From Methanobrevibacter sp. (GTDB lineage Archaea; Methanobacteriota; Methanobacteria; Methanobacteriales; Methanobacteriaceae): 64,000 bases of DNA. Below the pieces are notes generated by a model. It saw only the letters and a list, made by a program, of their open reading frames with translations. It was not told the DNA's origin and searched no databases. Positions 10,401 through 18,066 of this stretch are shown piece by piece; the first letter of the stretch is position 1; each line of letters starts with the position of its first letter. The position numbers and the translations under genes are program-made. The stretch covers positions 1-64,000 of the forward strand of contig JAFQXD010000060.1 in NCBI GenBank assembly GCA_017407115.1, read 5' to 3'.

Positions 10401-11576
10401 ACTTCATTCAACGTATTTAAATTGGAGTCATTTGTAAAAATCATTGTTAATGATGTTGTCTTTGGAGAAACTGCGGTTATTAACTTTGTTGTTCCTAATG
10501 ATGCTACCGGAGCTATAATTGTAAGTGTAGATAATAAAGAATATCTTCCAATTATTAGTAATGGAGTTGCTACATTAAGCATTCCTGATTTGGAAATTGG
10601 TGAATATGATGTTGAGGCCCTTTATGTGGGAGATAGTGTTTACTTGGATTCTATCAATAAAACTTCTTTTAATGTCATCAATAAAACAGTCATTAAAAAT
10701 ACCGTAATTAAATTTACAATTTACGGAACAAATATCACTGGTGTTTTAAAAGAAGTTGACGGCAATCCTATTTCAAATGCTGAAATCAAATATGCAGTTA
10801 ATGGTGCGAATGCATCAGTTGTAACAGGAGAAGACGGTACATTTGTTATCCAATCACAACCTGGAGCTACAGTTGATATCAATTATGCTGGTGATAACAA
10901 TACATTGCCGTACAGTGCATCTATTGCAATTGAAGGTGCTGTTGAGCCACCTGCTCCTGTAAATGTAATCAGTACCAAATTCGACTTTGAAAGTGTATTA
11001 TTCATCAAAGGTTATGCTGTTGATACAAGGGCTGGTGAGAAAGGTATTGAGTTTATTACCTGTCTATTGGATGCAAACGGCAAACCATTAGCCAATAAGA
11101 CTGTTCAATTAGCAGTTAACAGTAAGGTTTATGACCAAACCACCAATACTACCGGTGGAGTACACTACTTCTTGAACATGATGAAAGCCGGCAGATACAC
11201 AATGACCTATGTATTCCTAGGAGATAGTGAATATGGAAGCTGCCTTGCAAGTGCTTGTGTAGACTTGGATAAAAAACCAATTACAATCAAAGCAAGTGCA
11301 AAATCATACAAAGCAACTGCAAAAACCAAAAAATACACTGTAACACTCAGTACAATTGTAGGATCATCTGCAGACGGTAAAGCACACCTCAGATCTGGTT
11401 TGAAAGTAACTTTAACTTTAAATGGAAAAACTTATACTGCTAAGATCAATTCCAAAGGACAAGCAACTTTCAACCTTAAGATAACTAAAAAAGGCAAATA
11501 CACTGCTTCAATCAAATATGCAGGTGACGATACATACAAAGCTGCAAACAAATCAGTGAAAATAACAATTAATTAG
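4437..11576 (+). CDS. Adhesin-like surface protein, three beta-helix modules (2379 aa)
   Basis: ATG 4437 is chosen over the upstream GTG 4422 because the GTG sits inside the ribosome binding site (GAGG at 4424-4427) and ATG gives MSLKITN, matching the sister genes. A signal peptide ends near SSFAG. Beta-helix modules open near 4600 (VIYVSPTASGGDG), 6100 (VIHVAVNGSDENG) and 8200 (YCWFINETGYRTL, then GHRYM and EPWEIV). Ig-like domains lie between them, and a chain of Ig-like repeats follows from about 9600. The last 199 codons are the shared cassette. NYWGSN occurs at the end of the second helix. It is a secreted, wall-associated protein of unknown ligand. It is a clear paralogue of the 2896-aa protein at 18067, which has two extra modules. 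Confidence 0.9.
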   Translation: MSLKITNRLLFISAVLFIFILIPSSFAGELNENQTIDTLGSDDSTQDSIVTADNDVIYVSPTASGGDGSQNNPYNLATAVSVYDSTVNSKIIMKNGEYNFTEQLILNKNINIEGESYNGVILNGVGQTSILKATSGNIVLSNLKFVNGYSEYAPYYGYDGGALHIGRVNHILIDNCIFENNTASAITAGSSNALIDIQNCEFNDNHVDGDWSARGGAINAGAQDIVMNVINTTFKNNYVVAERGSGGAVYGALNFKSFVFDNCIFINNTAPDEGSAIAAYCGGNISVFNSQFINQTPSVIHDDQVNSKYLTLFIKNLTFDKVSDENVVIEGKVNLVDLDVNTRMSANNIEMRVGDDENYTVTFTDGNGKPIDGKLIVVTLTNYYNQVTTLNATTNTTGHAVFSMKNQTPGRYKVVASFAGDAEYGAVETNNQINIQAKEMVSLIMVPDSIKLKEGDSYVVTGYIVDIYYEPDDSFYGSSVTVEWNNPTKRSLSNAAVVYWDSFTFDISECSLKTNKTPYVVTFIVDSYNEEVISALEGYLIVDMSVDVPDVGDIDVIHVAVNGSDENGNGSEDNPLATVQMALNLNKALGGGKTIVVGEGTYDISNFNIQSDVTIVGTKSKTIFRQTSGRDGMFKVFDPVTVNLVNLTLIDGYTTPQPYSLITAYGEGVLINIDGCEFRNNTCLAGGVIAISHGAYVYVNNSKFIDNRGILIQSAGGAIYVLDGYLKATGCEFINNTACDGGAIYIGGSGTADIIDSTFTDNIEYNGTVVIGGGGAIYNKGIANIKNSSFIRNFADLYGGAIYIAGGKTTISQSYFENNTVGIAQTTGVKGSAIQSESYRAIDLDVEYSIFLTNSGYHYQVLLSDVEDSTVNLNHNYWGSNEWRGMNTNVVVTDYAIIQARSETSPVYKNLNTSIDVEFKNYHKETKAITSLNGNVHDYTIDISSQLNDINSTTVTIVNNFAQVAYYPENVGLENITVKDSKFSFEVKDTTKKDVNPKITIKPGNTTTIIVEVPTDLENNISISVKNDEFSRPAGNGTIAITLDTVPGDYRVVVSYEEDSVYKGFSNTTSFSIPKYKSVLNVSAGDVYDDQSATVDVNITKGATGTVTIIINGKSRYPAEIANGKAFKVFYDLTVGNYTVDVIYEGDDYYEGSNASTTFNVFQRPPEPVEPVDGYAYIRVQTGSVTTISVRVPDELMNNITITVNNTEYSVKSVDGTVVLNVTTETPGEYPVVVNYDGDEYYKPFSAETSFKIYDYCWFINETGYRTLREAVDAAGNGDVIKGNLSVYEIDETIDIGHRYMPSEPWEIVKNVTITSMTETPVTIKGVSNRLFFVDSNSTLTLNNLILTGSNIGYLDGGAVENMYDAYVNILNCTFTNFTADRGGALFLWGQALVKDSIFIDNYAEIGGAIFVLSPVTNDNNVIFDNITVVNNSALSYGAGLYIQGSAYNTTIIKNSNFTNNIGHGHGGALFVSYGEVIIDNTVFDSNSILDYEFDSEVVIAGGGVFISKDVNANISNSKFINNYAEGYGGALVCNNAKFVIQDLMTGEEEYYCFCTNIMNCSFIENTAGVSAGAIFVGLDDIATVNIDDSIFDSNKASEAAAISSSLSYLTIKNTEFTNNIASNASLIATYGYYYEEAFNAETEIIDCTFENNDVSYDIYQKNFYTILTVEYSNFTDDAVVLANYGTATLNNVVQKVNNSDYAIVNYNGLYLSKNSFINPINNYAKILTQTYIVVLDNETKSGEINKPYTLKAIVCDDNGNIIEKGNLTFVVEGNEIEAIYNNGEFSADYILANGSHIVSAKYSDVGLSELTVKTAVLIAKNPVDMSIEIKDIEFGENATIIARVNSDASGNVTLKINNKTYEMPIKKGEAKFIVSDLEIGSYPVEITYSGDDKYAEKTVSDIQNVTKIHSYPFEVKAFNITTNSAVINITLPSDFNGNVTVIVDRISQEVEVKDGNALLPLSHLATGSHDVEVVFDGTDKYAKSTAKTSFNVFKLESFVKIIVNDVVFGETAVINFVVPNDATGAIIVSVDNKEYLPIISNGVATLSIPDLEIGEYDVEALYVGDSVYLDSINKTSFNVINKTVIKNTVIKFTIYGTNITGVLKEVDGNPISNAEIKYAVNGANASVVTGEDGTFVIQSQPGATVDINYAGDNNTLPYSASIAIEGAVEPPAPVNVISTKFDFESVLFIKGYAVDTRAGEKGIEFITCLLDANGKPLANKTVQLAVNSKVYDQTTNTTGGVHYFLNMMKAGRYTMTYVFLGDSEYGSCLASACVDLDKKPITIKASAKSYKATAKTKKYTVTLSTIVGSSADGKAHLRSGLKVTLTLNGKTYTAKINSKGQATFNLKITKKGKYTASIKYAGDDTYKAANKSVKITIN
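10980..11576 (+). repeat. Shared C-terminal cassette, copy 2
   Basis: Same 199-codon block as at 3341-3937, in the same frame and of the same length. It differs mainly in the last 60 codons, where the Ig-like end reads LKVTLTLNGKTYTAKINSKG. Confidence 0.93.
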
Positions 11577-11608
11577 TGAGATTCACTCTCACTCTTTTTA
11601 TTTTTTTT
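11575..11608 (+). terminator. Hairpin terminator overlapping stop codon
   Basis: AGTGAGA (11575-11581) pairs with TCTCACT (11587-11593) around a 5-nt loop, and a T tract follows. The design is the same as at 3936, with TAG partly in the stem. Confidence 0.7.
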
Positions 11609-11835
11609 AATTTTAATTTCGGTTAACCTATATCTATAAATCTATTTTTATAAAAAATTTCTATCCAATTTATTTAATTATCTTTTTGATTAATTTCATT
11701 GAATTATTTTAAGTATAATAGGTTTTAATGGAAGCTAAAATCAATATAATGTGAAGGATTTTTCAATCAGATTCCTGGTTGTGAAAGAAAATTGTCAATT
11801 AAAATAGGCATGGCAGGATGTAATAAAAATTTTTT
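11609..11835. other. Intergenic region between convergent adhesin genes
   Basis: AT-rich sequence between two convergent terminators. I see no ORF, RNA gene or repeat in it. Confidence 0.6.
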
Positions 11836-11872
11836 TAAAAAAAGAAGAAAAATAAGGGATTGAATCCTTATT
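11836..11872 (-). terminator. Hairpin terminator of the minus-strand peptidase gene
   Basis: On the minus strand AATAAGG (11866-11872 complement) pairs with CCTTATT (11851-11857 complement), with further ATT/AAT pairing inside, followed by a T/C-rich run. The stem includes the TAA stop at 11868-11870. Confidence 0.65.
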
Positions 11873-14800
11873 TTTTAATAGTTAAAGTATTTTTAACAGT
11901 TAAACCATTATAACTGGATGTTATAGTGTATTTACCTACTTTCAAGTTCTTTAAACTTAAAGTTGCAATACCGTTACTGTTGGTTTTCATTTTATAAGTT
12001 TTACCTTTGAATTTGAAGGTAACATACTTGTTTTTAATAACTTTACCTTTTGTATTAACTATTTTTGCTGTGAATTTCACAGTGTTTGCTCTTTTCTTGG
12101 AAAGATTTTTAGTTATTACAGTAGGTTTAATGGTTACTTTGTTTGAAACCTTATATCCTTTGTAGGTTGCAGTAATTGTGTAAGTTTTTGGGTTAGCGTT
12201 CACGTTTAATGAAGCGTAACCATTTGCATCGGTTTTAACAGACTGGGTTTTACCGTTGAATGTTACAGTCACGATTTCACCAGCACCGACAGCTTGGCCA
12301 TTGTCTCCGATGATTCTTACTTTGTATACTTCACTGCCTTTATAGTATTTTGTTAAATCTTTATTTCCGGTTATTGTTCCAACAACGGTGATATTTTGAG
12401 ATTTAATTTCGTCACCATAAATTATGGTAATACTATAGGTGCCTACATCAAGATTTACATTAATGAAAGCTGTACCATTATTGTCAGTTTCTGCTCTGTA
12501 AACTACACCATTTAATGTGAAAGTTATTGTTTTTCCAACTTCAGGCTGCTTGTTGTTGAGCAATGTTACTTTGTATTCGCTTCCGCTTTTGTAGTAAGTA
12601 ACAAAGTTTTCGCATAGAAGTTCAATTTCATTTGTTTCAACAGGGTTGGCGTTGATTTTAATGTTTTCTGATTTAACTTGAACATCATAGTTGCTTTCAT
12701 TGTTTTGTAGTTTTAAGCTTCCTTTACCGTTAATGAGAGTTACGTTGTAGTCTTTTCCGTTAACATTCACGCTAACAACATCATTAACAGGTTTTGAAAG
12801 TTCAATATCAACAACAACGGTTTCTTTTGTTTTAGTTAAACTGATTTGTGCCTGTGCGCTTTCCTCAACAATGATCTTACTGGTTTCAGTAGTTTGGAAG
12901 TAATCATTGTCTGCTATGGATGACATTACAACATCGTAGATTCCAGGTGCCAAGTTAATCGGAATAGAAGCAGCACCATTGCCATCGGTTGTTCTGGTGT
13001 ATGTTACTCCGTTCAATAAGAAGGTAATTTTCTTACCTGCAATAGCAACATTGTTAATATCAACAAATGTGATTGTGTATGCATCATTGCTGAAGTCTGT
13101 TGTGTTCATATCACCGGACTTGATGCTAGGTTGGGTAATGTTGATTGTGAAATTGGAAGTTGAAGTGTTTGTAATGTATTTTTCTTCATTAAATAAATTA
13201 GCGATAATTTTGTAGTTTCCATTTTCCAAATCATTTAAGCTTAAAACCGCCCTACCATTATAAGCTTTAAGAGTATATGTGTTTCCGTTAATAATAACGC
13301 TTAATGCTTCATCAATAGGTTTTGATAATTTAATTGATACGATTGCGTTTTTAATGTTTTGACTTACAGAAATACCGATTTCAATTTTATCTTTTACAGT
13401 AATAGTGTTTTTAGCTTTTGCTTTAAAGAAATCATCATCTCCATCAAAGGTCATGATAATTTCATATTCTCCACTTTCTAAAGTAACCGGAATTGAAGCA
13501 GTACCGTTTGAATCTGTTGTTGCTTGGTAAGTCTTACCATTTAAGATAAATTCGACAGCTTTTCCAGCAAGAAGGTTATTGTTTTGGTCGGTTAATGTTA
13601 TTGAGTAGAGTTCACCGCTGTAGTCACTGGTTACCATGTCCTCTGATTTAATTATTAAATCAGTAACATTGACTGTAAATGAGGTTTTTGTTTCTTTTGA
13701 AAGATAATCAACATCGTTTACTAAATCAGCTGCAATGTTATAAACATTATTTTCCAAATCATTCAATGTTAAGCTAGCTGTACCGTTCACTGCATTGAGT
13801 AAATATTCTTCACCATTGACTGTAAGGTTAACGGTTTCTGTAATTGATTTTGACAATACTACGGTAATTGCTACGTTATTGATATGTTTGGTTATATTTA
13901 AAGTGACATTAACTTTATCTTTTACTTTAATGGTATTTTCTGATTCAGCTTTAAGGTATTCTCCTTCTCCATCAAAAATAATGCTAATGTTATATTCTCC
14001 TGCAGCTAAATTGATAGGAACAGTTGCTTTACCATTATTATTTGTGGTTGCATTGTATACTTTTCCATCTAAAACAAATCTGATGTTTTTATTGGCTATT
14101 GCGTCTCCGCTTTTATTAGTCAATGTAATGGAATAGTTTTCATTGCTGAAATCATCAGTAATCAAGTCAGCAGATTGGATTTTTGTAGTGATTACATCAA
14201 TTATAAAGGAATCTTCAACACCAGTTGAATTAAATATTTCCCTGTTTTTGAGATTTGCTTTTACAGTGTAACTTCCTTTATCCAATTCTTCTAATTTTAG
14301 AGTACCTTTACCATTAGTTAAGTTGATATTGTATTCTTTGCTGTTTACTAAAGCAAATACAGTTGCATTAATTTTTTGAATGGTTGAAAAATTAATTTCT
14401 GCACTATTTAAGTTTTTAATGATTTCTAAGCTTAAGTCAACATTCATTAATTCAATTTTGACATTAGTGCTGTTTGTTGAGCTTTCATATCCGATTCCGT
14501 TAAACATCAATGAAACGTTGTTTTCTTTTGCATCGAAATTATGAATAAGGGTTGCTGTTCCATTTACAACACCGACAACATAATCTTCACCGTTTATGGT
14601 AAATGTGACATTGCCGTTTGTTACTAATTTTCCGTATTGGTCAAGAACGGTTGCGGTAAGATTTACAAGGTTGTATTTATCGTAAGCTACATTAATTGAA
14701 GTAACTGTATCGATTCCAGTCAAAACAGTGAATGCCTTAATACAGGCGACCTGTGATGAGTAGGAATGGGATGAATACTGCCATGTTAAATCGTATAAAT

Positions 14801-17249
14801 CTTTCCAGTGCATGCCATCATAACTTACAAATGAAACATCTTTTTCATAAAGCACTTTGTTAAGAGATACCTTTTCGGAAACCGGGAATCCTGCCTGTTC
14901 ATCTACAGTAATTTTGAAAACGACTTCGAAATCATCTCCCACTTTTAAAGGAATTAAATCATCAAAATTAATAGTATAGTAACCAGGATTTGAAACTCCG
15001 CTTTTTGTTGTTTTTAAAACATTGTTTACATAAACGGATACGTCCCAGTTTGTAACTTTTTCAAAGTAAGTTGATGCTGCAGCAAGCAATTCATTATCAC
15101 TAGCTGTGAATTTATTCTTATACCATACGCTTGATGAGGAATTATAGAAGTAATCTGTTTTACCTGCAATGTCGTATTGGTAGTTTTTATCTAATCTAAT
15201 TGTATCGTTTAAGATAAATGTGTATGAAGCATCACTTTGACCTATTTTAGCGAATACTGTATCATAATAGGAAACATAGAAGTATCCATTACTTCCCCAT
15301 TCAGGACCCCAGCTGTTTTTAACAATCCATGCACCGTTTCCTTTTGGGCTTCCGTAGAATTTGTTTTTTGAGTAGTTATCGTCCCAACCTACAATTGTTA
15401 CTGCATGGTTTCCATAAGCGGTTGATCCATAGTAATAATAACTTGCGCCGTTTCTGTATCCGTCATCATAATAGATTCCGGTTGCAACAGCACCATATTT
15501 CATGATAGCTTCTTTGATTGCATTATTATCGGTGTATGTTTCACGTTTAAGGAACACGACATTTTGAACGTGCATTAAACTATTTAACACTGGAGACAAT
15601 GTGGATTTATCATCAGTCAAGTCATCAGTTTCGTTAATCGGACCTAACCAACTTACCAGGTATCCGATAGGCATTTCATCGTATCCTCCACCGTTGGTAT
15701 CCATTGCCCAACCGTAATCTGAGTAAAGTTCAATAATGTTTTTCATATGTTCTTCGGATAGGTCGTAACAATCACCTGATGCTTTTAAAATACATGATTC
15801 GATTGTAGCGATTGCAGTATATGCCCAACAGTTACCACTTGTTTGCTGGTCTTTTACAGGACTTACAAGGCCGTAATCGATTAGACTGTAATAACTTGGC
15901 AATGAACTGATTTCAGTATCATTAACTTTAAACATTGTATAATTTCCACTACCAATTTTAATTTCGATTTTAGATACTTCATATTCATCATCTTTAAAAG
16001 CAGCACTGTTGTTTTCAAATTTATTTTCAGTAATTGTATCTTTAACGGAATTTCCTCTTTTAAGATTATTTAAAATTGAATAAACAGCTCCAGCACAATA
16101 TTCTGCTTTATTATTTGTGAATGTTGTTGTTAATAAAGTAAATGAAGTTGAGTTATCAATGAATAATGCCCCACCGTTGTGAGCATTATTGTTATTGAAT
16201 GTGGAGGTTATCAAAGAAAATGAACCATACATGTGGAAAATAACTCCTCCGTTATATATTGCAGTGTTATTTTCAGCGTAAATGGATTTCAATGTCATTG
16301 ATGATTTAAGAGAGGTAATTCCAGCTCCAAATGTAGCTGAACAACCGGTAAAGTTAAGGTTGGTACCGGTCATTGGTGATTCTCTTAAATAAATTGCCCC
16401 ACCAGCATCGTTTTCTGATGTATCCTTTTCAAATTTGGAATTTGAAATAACAGTTCTCTGGTTGTATTCTAAAGCTATTGCTCCACCGTAGTTGAATGCA
16501 GTGTTATTGATAAATGTTGAGTCAACAACGTTTAGATAACCACCTTCCATATAAATGGCTCCACCGTATTCAGCGGAGTTATTGACAAAAGTACAATTGG
16601 TTAAATCAATTGAATAACTGGTTCCGTATCCATAATAATCAGTTTCATAAGGTGCATATATTGCTCCGCCGAAGTTATTTCCGTATGAATCAGCGGTGTA
16701 TCCTTTCCCGTTTGCAAAAATAGTATCTTTTGCAGTTATCTGACCTTTATTCAATATATTTATCCCACTTAATGTCACGCTGTTTAATGCAAAGTCGCCC
16801 TGAACATTAAAAGCATATCCGTCATATTTGATAATAGTATTTTCTGCATTAGCACCTGTAATGGTAACTCCATATATTGAAACCCTTTTATCCAAAACAT
16901 ATACTCCCTCAGCCAAGTGAATGTTAGAATTCTGCTTAATTCTAGAGGAAGTTAGATACTTATAAGGACTGTAAATTGTCCCGTCCCCATTATCCTTCTC
17001 AACGGAGGCATCGAAATATATATCGCTTCCCGCTTGGAGAACATCTCCGTCTTGAGTTGAGGTTTGGGTATCTTCTTCATCAACTTGAGGAGTTTCAATA
17101 ATAATTTCATCATCTTGAGATGGTGCTTCAACCACAGCGGTAGTATCATTATTCAATGAATCAATATCTGCCGCAAAAGTTGAAGGAATCACCACTAATA
17201 AAAGTAAAAATACAGACATTAGTATAATAAATTTATTAATTTTTGACAA
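11868..17249 (-). CDS. Adhesin-like protein with papain-type (C1) cysteine peptidase domain (1793 aa)
   Basis: The start is TTG at 17249, supported by GGAGG seven bases upstream and by MSKIN, as in the sister genes. A signal peptide ends at STFAAD. Residues ~75-435 form a beta-helix (repeated YGGAIY, NNTA). A C1 peptidase follows: Gln468 (oxyanion), Cys474 in SGNCWAY, His615 in GNHAVTIVGWDD and Asn645 in VKNSWG, so all catalytic residues are present. A lectin-like accessory domain follows (~700-850, ending QVACIKAFTV), then about eight Ig-like repeats and a Lys-rich final domain (KKRANTVKF). It lacks the FDFESV cassette. There is no classical inhibitory propeptide; the beta-helix occupies that position. 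Expected to be an extracellular peptidase held at the wall; its substrate is unknown. It lies opposite in strand to its neighbours. Confidence 0.9.
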   Translation of the reverse strand: MSKINKFIILMSVFLLLLVVIPSTFAADIDSLNNDTTAVVEAPSQDDEIIIETPQVDEEDTQTSTQDGDVLQAGSDIYFDASVEKDNGDGTIYSPYKYLTSSRIKQNSNIHLAEGVYVLDKRVSIYGVTITGANAENTIIKYDGYAFNVQGDFALNSVTLSGINILNKGQITAKDTIFANGKGYTADSYGNNFGGAIYAPYETDYYGYGTSYSIDLTNCTFVNNSAEYGGAIYMEGGYLNVVDSTFINNTAFNYGGAIALEYNQRTVISNSKFEKDTSENDAGGAIYLRESPMTGTNLNFTGCSATFGAGITSLKSSMTLKSIYAENNTAIYNGGVIFHMYGSFSLITSTFNNNNAHNGGALFIDNSTSFTLLTTTFTNNKAEYCAGAVYSILNNLKRGNSVKDTITENKFENNSAAFKDDEYEVSKIEIKIGSGNYTMFKVNDTEISSLPSYYSLIDYGLVSPVKDQQTSGNCWAYTAIATIESCILKASGDCYDLSEEHMKNIIELYSDYGWAMDTNGGGYDEMPIGYLVSWLGPINETDDLTDDKSTLSPVLNSLMHVQNVVFLKRETYTDNNAIKEAIMKYGAVATGIYYDDGYRNGASYYYYGSTAYGNHAVTIVGWDDNYSKNKFYGSPKGNGAWIVKNSWGPEWGSNGYFYVSYYDTVFAKIGQSDASYTFILNDTIRLDKNYQYDIAGKTDYFYNSSSSVWYKNKFTASDNELLAAASTYFEKVTNWDVSVYVNNVLKTTKSGVSNPGYYTINFDDLIPLKVGDDFEVVFKITVDEQAGFPVSEKVSLNKVLYEKDVSFVSYDGMHWKDLYDLTWQYSSHSYSSQVACIKAFTVLTGIDTVTSINVAYDKYNLVNLTATVLDQYGKLVTNGNVTFTINGEDYVVGVVNGTATLIHNFDAKENNVSLMFNGIGYESSTNSTNVKIELMNVDLSLEIIKNLNSAEINFSTIQKINATVFALVNSKEYNINLTNGKGTLKLEELDKGSYTVKANLKNREIFNSTGVEDSFIIDVITTKIQSADLITDDFSNENYSITLTNKSGDAIANKNIRFVLDGKVYNATTNNNGKATVPINLAAGEYNISIIFDGEGEYLKAESENTIKVKDKVNVTLNITKHINNVAITVVLSKSITETVNLTVNGEEYLLNAVNGTASLTLNDLENNVYNIAADLVNDVDYLSKETKTSFTVNVTDLIIKSEDMVTSDYSGELYSITLTDQNNNLLAGKAVEFILNGKTYQATTDSNGTASIPVTLESGEYEIIMTFDGDDDFFKAKAKNTITVKDKIEIGISVSQNIKNAIVSIKLSKPIDEALSVIINGNTYTLKAYNGRAVLSLNDLENGNYKIIANLFNEEKYITNTSTSNFTINITQPSIKSGDMNTTDFSNDAYTITFVDINNVAIAGKKITFLLNGVTYTRTTDGNGAASIPINLAPGIYDVVMSSIADNDYFQTTETSKIIVEESAQAQISLTKTKETVVVDIELSKPVNDVVSVNVNGKDYNVTLINGKGSLKLQNNESNYDVQVKSENIKINANPVETNEIELLCENFVTYYKSGSEYKVTLLNNKQPEVGKTITFTLNGVVYRAETDNNGTAFINVNLDVGTYSITIIYGDEIKSQNITVVGTITGNKDLTKYYKGSEVYKVRIIGDNGQAVGAGEIVTVTFNGKTQSVKTDANGYASLNVNANPKTYTITATYKGYKVSNKVTIKPTVITKNLSKKRANTVKFTAKIVNTKGKVIKNKYVTFKFKGKTYKMKTNSNGIATLSLKNLKVGKYTITSSYNGLTVKNTLTIKK

Positions 17250-17280
17250 AATTTTTCCTCCAAAGTATAATTAAAGTAAT

Positions 17281-17330
17281 GTTAATAATTTATAACGATA
17301 TAATTTCTATTTCTAAACTAATATAAATTT
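17281..17330 (-). promoter_or_regulatory. TATA box plus shared leader element of the peptidase-adhesin gene
   Basis: On the minus strand AAATTTATAT (17330-17321) is followed about 25 nt later by ATCGTTATAAATTATTAA (17299-17282). The spacing places the element at the expected transcription start. The same element and spacing occur upstream of the genes at 18067 and 27133. Confidence 0.6.
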
Positions 17331-17945
17331 ATTGTAATATTCACATCGTTGTTATTTTCCGTATTTTATTGATCTTTTATTTTCAGATAATAAAAATCTA
17401 GAAAATTAATTGCTAATTTTGCATATTTTTTCATTTCGAAACTATTATTTTTCCATATTTTATTTAATTAAGATTACCAAATCCATTTTTATACATTTTG
17501 CATCGAATTTTGATGTTAAATATTAATTTATAATCGAATCTTTCTTTAATTACTTTTATCATGATTGTCAAAGTTGATTTAAAAATATTTAAAACGATAT
17601 TTTTTTAAATTTTTTAGTTAAATAATTTTGTTCAAAATCTAACTTCCCTCATAAAATAAGATTTTTTTTTAAATTCTGATGTTTTTAAATCATTTTTTAA
17701 TGCAATTAACTATTTTTTTTGGTTTATGTTCTTTTTTTAATCCACGTTTCATATTTTATTTACTATCGTATTTTTATGATTTTTAATGCTCTGTATTTAG
17801 GTGGAAATCACATATTTTATTTATTTTTTCATTTTATTTGTATTTTTTTTAATTTAAATAGTTTATTATCGATTATATTATTAAAATAGCAATTTTACAG
17901 ATTTAATATTAATATATTTTTTAAAAAATCTGAAATTTAAGGAAT

Positions 17946-17963
17946 TTTCACGATGTGAAATTT
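17946..17963. promoter_or_regulatory. Candidate operator palindrome upstream of the 2896-aa gene
   Basis: TTTCACGATGTGAAA is a 6+6 inverted repeat with a 3-nt centre, overlapping the perfect palindrome TGAAATTTCA (17955-17964 region). It lies immediately before the TATA box at 17969-17978, where a repressor or activator could bind. No regulator is identified. Confidence 0.35.
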
Positions 17964-17968
17964 CAATA

Positions 17969-18017
17969 AATTTATATTGTTTTAAAAAGATAAACTTTAA
18001 CGTTATAAATTATTAAT
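17969..18017 (+). promoter_or_regulatory. TATA box plus shared leader element of the 2896-aa adhesin gene
   Basis: AATTTATATT (17969-17978) is followed about 25 nt later by AACGTTATAAATTATTAA (17999-18016), nearly identical to the element of the divergent peptidase gene. The ribosome binding site GGAG is at 18052-18055, giving an untranslated leader of roughly 65 nt. Confidence 0.62.
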
Positions 18018-18066
18018 CATAATTTAAAATAATTTTTTTATTTATAAAATTGGAGAAAAAAGTAAA

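Larger units (their letters stand above)
17250..18066. other. Large divergent intergenic region (about 0.8 kb)
   Basis: Very AT-rich; no ORF with a ribosome binding site or RNA gene was seen. It carries the promoters of the minus-strand peptidase gene and the plus-strand 2896-aa gene at its two ends. Near the right end are inverted repeats: CAGATTT (17898-17904) with AAATCTG (17926-17932), and TTTCAC-GAT-GTGAAA (17946-17960), the latter just upstream of a TATA box. Confidence 0.6.

Noticed and set aside
17250..18066. Hidden gene or RNA in the 0.8-kb intergenic region
   Set aside because: Base composition is extremely AT-rich with frequent stops in all frames and no GC-rich stem of the kind expected for a stable RNA in such a genome.
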